11,168 nucleotides of DNA from an uncultured Lachnospiraceae bacterium (GTDB lineage Bacteria > Bacillota > Clostridia > Lachnospirales > Lachnospiraceae), in NCBI GenBank assembly GCA_902463835.1, contig CABQGZ010000060.1:1-11168 (forward strand), in the 5' to 3' direction. A model generated the notes under the pieces. That model was not told the DNA's origin, searched no databases, and saw only the letters and a program-made list of their open reading frames with translations. Both the position numbers and the translations under genes were made by a program. Below, one piece after another: positions 7,320 to 11,168 of this stretch (position 1 is the stretch's first letter; every line of letters starts with the position of its first letter).

Positions 7320-8280
7320 ACTTTCCGATCCGGCGCAGGAAGCTCTGCACCAGTTTATTACAAAGTATCATTGTCACAAAAAGAACGGTGGCAATGGAAC
7401 AGGCATATCCCATCTCAAACCGGACAGAACCGTAGTCGATCAGATGGGACACCACTGTCCGGGCCGCATAATCCGTGCTGGGGAATCCGGCCAGAGCCAT
7501 GGTGACATCCGCTACTCCGAAAGACTGTGTGATCGCCATTACGGCGCCAAACAGCAGCATAGGTTTCATACTGGGAAGAACAATATACCACAGCTCCTGC
7601 CAACGGTTTTTGATTCCATCGATATAGCCTGCCTCTATCTGCTGCCGATCCATCCCCTGCAGTCCCGCGATGAACGCCAGGAATCCTGTGCCAAGACTCA
7701 TCCACAGGATGACAAGAAGCAGTACCGGCATCATGTATTTTGTGTCTGTCAGCCACAGAATTGGCTGATCGATCAGTCCAAGATTCATGAGAAACGCATT
7801 CACATATCCGTAGGCGTCCCCGCTGAACATGATTCCCCAGATCAGGTACACCTGCCCGGATATGGTGGGAGCATAGAAGATCACCACAGCAACACTCCTT
7901 ATTTTCCTGGGAAGCTCATTGATCAGCCAGGCGAATAAAAAGGATGCCAGATAACCGATGGGGCCGGTGACCGCCGCAATGATAAAGGTATTTTTCAGTG
8001 CGATCAGGAACACGTCATCTGCCAGAAAAAGGTTGATGTAATTCTGAAAGCCAATAAAAACCGGCGGTTCAAACACGTTATAGTAGGTGAAGCTGAAGAT
8101 CATGGAGATGATCACCGGAACAATATAGAACAGCACAAATACCACCGCAAAGGGAAGCAAAAAAAGATACTGCTTTTTGCTTTTTCGCATGTCATGCTTT
8201 AATACGGCCCAACGTGTTTTGTTCATCTCCCGGTAAACTGCAAACCGCGATGGCTTCGCTGTCTCTTTTCTTTCCTCCAT
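7318..8280 (-). CDS. Sugar ABC transporter permease, MalF/UgpA/LplB type (pair 1)
   Basis: Inner subunit of a binding-protein-dependent sugar importer; with the next gene it would form the membrane channel. It has 320 residues, normal for the family. A basic, polar N-terminal tail (1-37) precedes six predicted membrane helices, the first at about 38-62. The cytoplasmic EAA loop that docks the ATPase is clear at residues 216-236 (EAGYIDGIKNRWQELWYIVLP), although the canonical EAA reads EAG. The segment GFQNYINLF after helix 1 and the WMSLGTGFLAFIAGLQGM block before the loop are typical of MalF-type subunits. The ATG at 8280 is chosen because AGGAGG (8286-8291) lies 5 bases upstream. The gene follows the binding protein by 9 bases, and its TGA stop overlaps the ribosome binding site of its partner. 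The substrate cannot be read from the sequence; a complex carbohydrate is inferred from the neighbours. Confidence 0.96.
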   Translation of the reverse strand: MEERKETAKPSRFAVYREMNKTRWAVLKHDMRKSKKQYLFLLPFAVVFVLFYIVPVIISMIFSFTYYNVFEPPVFIGFQNYINLFLADDVFLIALKNTFIIAAVTGPIGYLASFLFAWLINELPRKIRSVAVVIFYAPTISGQVYLIWGIMFSGDAYGYVNAFLMNLGLIDQPILWLTDTKYMMPVLLLVILWMSLGTGFLAFIAGLQGMDRQQIEAGYIDGIKNRWQELWYIVLPSMKPMLLFGAVMAITQSFGVADVTMALAGFPSTDYAARTVVSHLIDYGSVRFEMGYACSIATVLFVTMILCNKLVQSFLRRIGK

Positions 8281-8289
8281 AAGTACCTC

Positions 8290-11168
8290 CTACTCGTCCA
8301 AACCAAATTCGGCACGTTTCTTTTTTATTTCATCGTTGATGGTTTTGTTGTAATCCAGCAGTGTCTCTCTGGGCGCGCTCTTCTCATTCACTGCCTTGCG
8401 GACGGCATTGATGATATGACGTCCCGTATAATACCCTCCCGCCACCTCACGATTTGCCTTTGCCCAGTTCCGCTGTTCATTCAGGACTTTCAGCTGATCC
8501 GTACTCCAGGACAATTGCTGGAAAGCCTCCACATTGGCTGTGGCATATCGGGCGGCGGAGCCCATCAGACACTCCATCTCCCAGCCAAACCGGGACTGTA
8601 CCTGGCTGCTGGTCCACCACTTTAAGAACTCCCAGCAGTTGGCTTTTACTTTTTCGTCCTCATTTTTTAGCATCATGGAGCAGACACCTGTGGATAAGCC
8701 GGAATGATCGATACTTCCATCCTCCTGTTCTGTGCCTGGAACCAGGGCAAAGGACCAGAGCCCTTTCAGCTCTGGTGCAAAGACGGACAGGGAGTTCTGC
8801 AGGCTGTAATCCGCGATGCCGATGGGCATCTCCCCGGAGCGAAATCGATTCAAAAAGTCGTACTCTCTGGGCTGGTCATAGTTGTTGTAGAAGGATACGT
8901 ATGTCTCAAAGGCCTGGATAGCGCCCTCGTCATCCAGAAGCGTTCTTTTTCCGTCTTCGCTGTAGAGACTGCATCCATTCTGGAACATCATAGAGTAAAA
9001 ACCAGACAGATCCGCGTTCTGTTTTTTCATGATATCCGGAAGCCCCACCTCCATGTTGGCATTGTACAGCACCGGGAACATGGCCGTTAATTCCTCCCAG
9101 GTCTCAGGGGCAGAGAGCCCCATCTCCTCCAGAATATCACTGCGGTAAAACATCACGTTAAAGGACTGGGTTTCAGGCAGCGCATAAATGCCGTCCTCAT
9201 ACAGATATGGCATGTAAGCGCTCTCGTAAAAACGCTCCAGCACATCCTTATAATCCGCAAACTGGGAGAGATCCTCCGCTGCCCCCCGCAGCGCGTAATT
9301 TACCGGCTCCCCCTGGCCGGCGCTGAGCACAATGTCCGGCCCGGTTCCCGCAGCAACAGCGCTGAGTACGGAACCGGCTTCCACCAATTTCAGATTTACA
9401 GCTATTCCCGTAGCGGAAGTAAAGCTGTCGTCGATCATATTCTTTAATACATTGGCCTGATCACGCCCGGTTAAGATCCATACTTCAATGGCGTCCGTCT
9501 CTTCATGCACATCTCCCAGGGAATCATAATCTGTGGTAAAGGAAACAAAAAAGCTTTTTATCTCATGTCCCGCCCTGGCAAGGAATCCCGCCTTGTCTAC
9601 CGGCCATTCAGCCGCTTTGTTTTTTACCACCAGATAGTCAATATCCAGCTGGGATTGGGTCAGTTCCTTCATCGTCGTTCCAAGGGCTGTAATATTATCC
9701 CGAAAATTCGTGAGACTGCGCTTGATGCTGTCCATATCACCTGAGAATTCCTCCAGCATATTTGCCAGAACAACAACAGTACCTGTCCTGCTGCTCTTTC
9801 CGCCGGATATACGAATCATGTCATCCGCGATCTTGTAAAGTCTTTTGCTTTCCAGAAGCATTGCCGCATCCATATCCGGATACACGCTCAGATCATAATC
9901 CCGGTACTTATCCGGATTTCTTCCCATAACCACCAGAAGCTGGCGGTATATTTGGTTCAGCCGGTAGATGCTGTCCTCCATCTCGCCCACAACACTGCCC
10001 ATCTGCCCCAGCGCTGCCTTGAGCCGGATCGTGTGGCTCCCTTCTGTCAGATAGAATCTGTAGGCTTCCTTTTCATTCCCCACAGGCTGCAGCTGCCAGC
10101 TGTTACTGTAAGAAAAGTGAATCTCCTCCAGCTCTTTGAAGCACCTTTCTCCGTCGATTTCCATAGTGCGGATGGCCGTCTGTCCTCTGGCATAATTCTG
10201 CCTCCCCTTGATGGCAATCTCATACCATCCATCCTTTGGAATCTCAACCTCCCATTCGATCCACTGGCCCGCCACAGACCAGGAGGTTCCGCCAATCATG
10301 TTTAGCACTGTTTTATCAACGCTGTAGGGCTGCGTATTTGGCGCCGAGTGATCGTAGGATGCATATAGGGAGGGAGAAGATCTAAGGGACGCATCCTCTC
10401 CCTGGATTACTTTTATCCATGGATCCTCATCCTCTGCTTTTACGCCCTCTTCTGACACATATGCTTTATAATCCACCAATTCTCTTACAGGAGTCAACGA
10501 AATGGATGACAAAGCCATAGGCTCACTGATTCCCTCCAGTGTTAATGTGTTTGTTCCCTTTTCAAAATAAAAGCAATAGGGCTCCGCTTCCTGTCCACTG
10601 GAGTCTCTGGCGTATACCTGTTCCCAGCGCATAACCTCCACCTGCCTGGCGCGTATCTCATTTCCTCTGTTGTCCGTCTTTCCTCTTTCTGCCGGGTCAT
10701 CTGTCCAGAAACGACAGAAGGTCTGCTGATCCGCTCCCCGAAAGGGTACCTTTCCATTGATATATATTCTTCGCTCCGCATTGATTCCTCTGCTCTCCAC
10801 CGGACAATATGTAAGCGAAATATGGTAATACCCTTCCTTTTCCACCGAAAAATCCCAGGTTACTCTGCTTTGCTCCGCTGTCATCAGGACATTGCTTTTC
10901 CCCTGGTAGGAATCGCATTTTTCTACGCCTTCGCTCTCCGCGAGGTTCAGAATATCCAATTCAATATAATTCTGCGGTTTCTCTGCACCTGTATGCTCCA
11001 GAAGGTAACTCTGATATGTTCCCTCCCGCGAGATACTTCCCATATCTTTTGTCATATCTATATCCGCGTATTTTTCTTCATAGGAATCGGAACCGGAATT
11101 TGTCCATATAAAAATCCCGGTTCCCACTACAGCCAGAATTAAAATAATACCAACAAGCAGTCTTGTTT
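8290..11168 (-). CDS. Membrane-anchored extracellular solute-binding protein with two N-terminal carbohydrate-binding-like regions (5' partial)
   Basis: Probably the carbohydrate receptor of the ABC importer encoded just downstream. The reading frame is open to the right edge, so the true start is outside; 958 residues are visible. The first about 20 (RLLVGIILILAVVGTGIFIW) form a hydrophobic helix with no lipobox cysteine after it, which suggests a signal anchor rather than a lipoprotein. Counting from the GTG at 11127, residues about 50-215 and 255-375 are beta-rich jelly-roll-like regions (WDFSVEKEGYYHISL; IEWEVEIPKDGWYEIAIKG) resembling CBM6/35-type modules. A helical region (about 380-540) links them to a C-terminal SBP_bac_1-type domain (about 545-945) with the typical blocks GIYALPETQSFNVMFYRSDI, APETWEEL and EFLKWWTS. 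Ordinary sugar-binding proteins have about 400-550 residues, so this one is roughly double. The SBP assignment is firm; the CBM assignment rests on pattern only. It ends in TAG 9 bases before the first permease. Confidence 0.92.
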   Translation of the reverse strand, partial: TRLLVGIILILAVVGTGIFIWTNSGSDSYEEKYADIDMTKDMGSISREGTYQSYLLEHTGAEKPQNYIELDILNLAESEGVEKCDSYQGKSNVLMTAEQSRVTWDFSVEKEGYYHISLTYCPVESRGINAERRIYINGKVPFRGADQQTFCRFWTDDPAERGKTDNRGNEIRARQVEVMRWEQVYARDSSGQEAEPYCFYFEKGTNTLTLEGISEPMALSSISLTPVRELVDYKAYVSEEGVKAEDEDPWIKVIQGEDASLRSSPSLYASYDHSAPNTQPYSVDKTVLNMIGGTSWSVAGQWIEWEVEIPKDGWYEIAIKGRQNYARGQTAIRTMEIDGERCFKELEEIHFSYSNSWQLQPVGNEKEAYRFYLTEGSHTIRLKAALGQMGSVVGEMEDSIYRLNQIYRQLLVVMGRNPDKYRDYDLSVYPDMDAAMLLESKRLYKIADDMIRISGGKSSRTGTVVVLANMLEEFSGDMDSIKRSLTNFRDNITALGTTMKELTQSQLDIDYLVVKNKAAEWPVDKAGFLARAGHEIKSFFVSFTTDYDSLGDVHEETDAIEVWILTGRDQANVLKNMIDDSFTSATGIAVNLKLVEAGSVLSAVAAGTGPDIVLSAGQGEPVNYALRGAAEDLSQFADYKDVLERFYESAYMPYLYEDGIYALPETQSFNVMFYRSDILEEMGLSAPETWEELTAMFPVLYNANMEVGLPDIMKKQNADLSGFYSMMFQNGCSLYSEDGKRTLLDDEGAIQAFETYVSFYNNYDQPREYDFLNRFRSGEMPIGIADYSLQNSLSVFAPELKGLWSFALVPGTEQEDGSIDHSGLSTGVCSMMLKNEDEKVKANCWEFLKWWTSSQVQSRFGWEMECLMGSAARYATANVEAFQQLSWSTDQLKVLNEQRNWAKANREVAGGYYTGRHIINAVRKAVNEKSAPRETLLDYNKTINDEIKKKRAEFGLDE

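Larger units (their letters stand above)
1..11168 (-). other. Eight-gene operon: surface carbohydrate capture, processing and import
   Basis: All eight genes point the same way, with spacings in order of transcription of 9, 10, 3, a 32-base overlap, 10, 3, and an 8-base overlap. Stops usually lie within or next to the following ribosome binding site, leaving no room for internal promoters or terminators between genes. The cluster continues beyond both edges, since the first gene lacks its start and the last lacks its stop. No ATP-binding subunit, regulator or second binding protein is present in the part that can be seen. Co-transcription is inferred from spacing only. Confidence 0.85.

Noticed and set aside
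7444..7938. Plus-strand open frame opposite the first permease.
   Set aside because: The antisense product shows no membrane helices or motifs; the minus-strand permease explains the sequence fully.
8454..8921. Plus-strand open frame opposite the binding-protein C-terminus.
   Set aside because: The product is a Pro/Ser/Arg-rich shadow with no recognisable domain, while the opposite strand has clear SBP_bac_1 motifs.
11127..11168. GTG at 11127 as the real start of the solute-binding protein.
   Set aside because: The frame stays open upstream to the edge and encodes TRLLVGIILILAV, which completes a membrane helix. The GTG lies in the middle of that helix and has no ribosome binding site, so the gene is partial.
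1..11168. CRISPR arrays, tRNA or rRNA genes, insertion sequences and intrinsic terminators.
   Set aside because: No spaced direct repeats, RNA-gene motifs, transposase motifs or hairpin-plus-T-run structures were seen by eye; coding sequence fills the window.

Overview
The window is one dense minus-strand gene cluster, apparently a single operon transcribed from right to left. It carries eight protein genes; the first (right edge) and last (left edge) are cut by the window. Neighbouring genes are separated by 3 to 10 bases or overlap by 8 or 32, and nearly every start has a purine-rich Shine-Dalgarno sequence sitting on or beside the previous stop. No tRNA, rRNA, mobile element, CRISPR array, promoter or terminator was seen. 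No stretch longer than about 10 bases lacks a gene, so the promoter must lie beyond the right edge and the terminator beyond the left.

Mid-range GC, strong AGGAGG-type ribosome binding sites, ATG/GTG starts, a lipobox lipoprotein and the ABC sugar-transporter families present all suggest a Gram-positive Bacillota, probably a Lachnospiraceae or Paenibacillus-like organism. This is inference from style, not from a marker gene.

Layout in order of transcription: (1) a very large, membrane-anchored solute-binding protein with two carbohydrate-binding-like beta-sandwich regions ahead of its SBP_bac_1 domain (8290 to the right edge); (2, 3) a pair of sugar ABC permeases (7318-8280 and 6450-7307); (4) a secreted NHL beta-propeller/TPR protein anchored by a C-terminal membrane helix (4959-6446); (5) a five-helix Yip1-family membrane protein overlapping it (4310-4990); (6) an 847-residue lipoprotein resembling the DUF5696 family, with glycosidase-like architecture (1756-4299); (7, 8) a second, more divergent pair of ABC permeases (838-1752 and the left edge to 845).

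Together the genes read as a cell-surface carbohydrate capture, processing and import system. The binding protein and lipoprotein would face the cell wall, the propeller/TPR and Yip1 proteins could form a membrane scaffold or sensor, and two permease pairs would give two transport channels. No ATPase is encoded here; many Bacillota sugar importers share an MsmX-type ATPase encoded elsewhere. The function of the central three-gene module (NHL/TPR, Yip1, DUF5696-like) is not established and is the most interesting part of the window.
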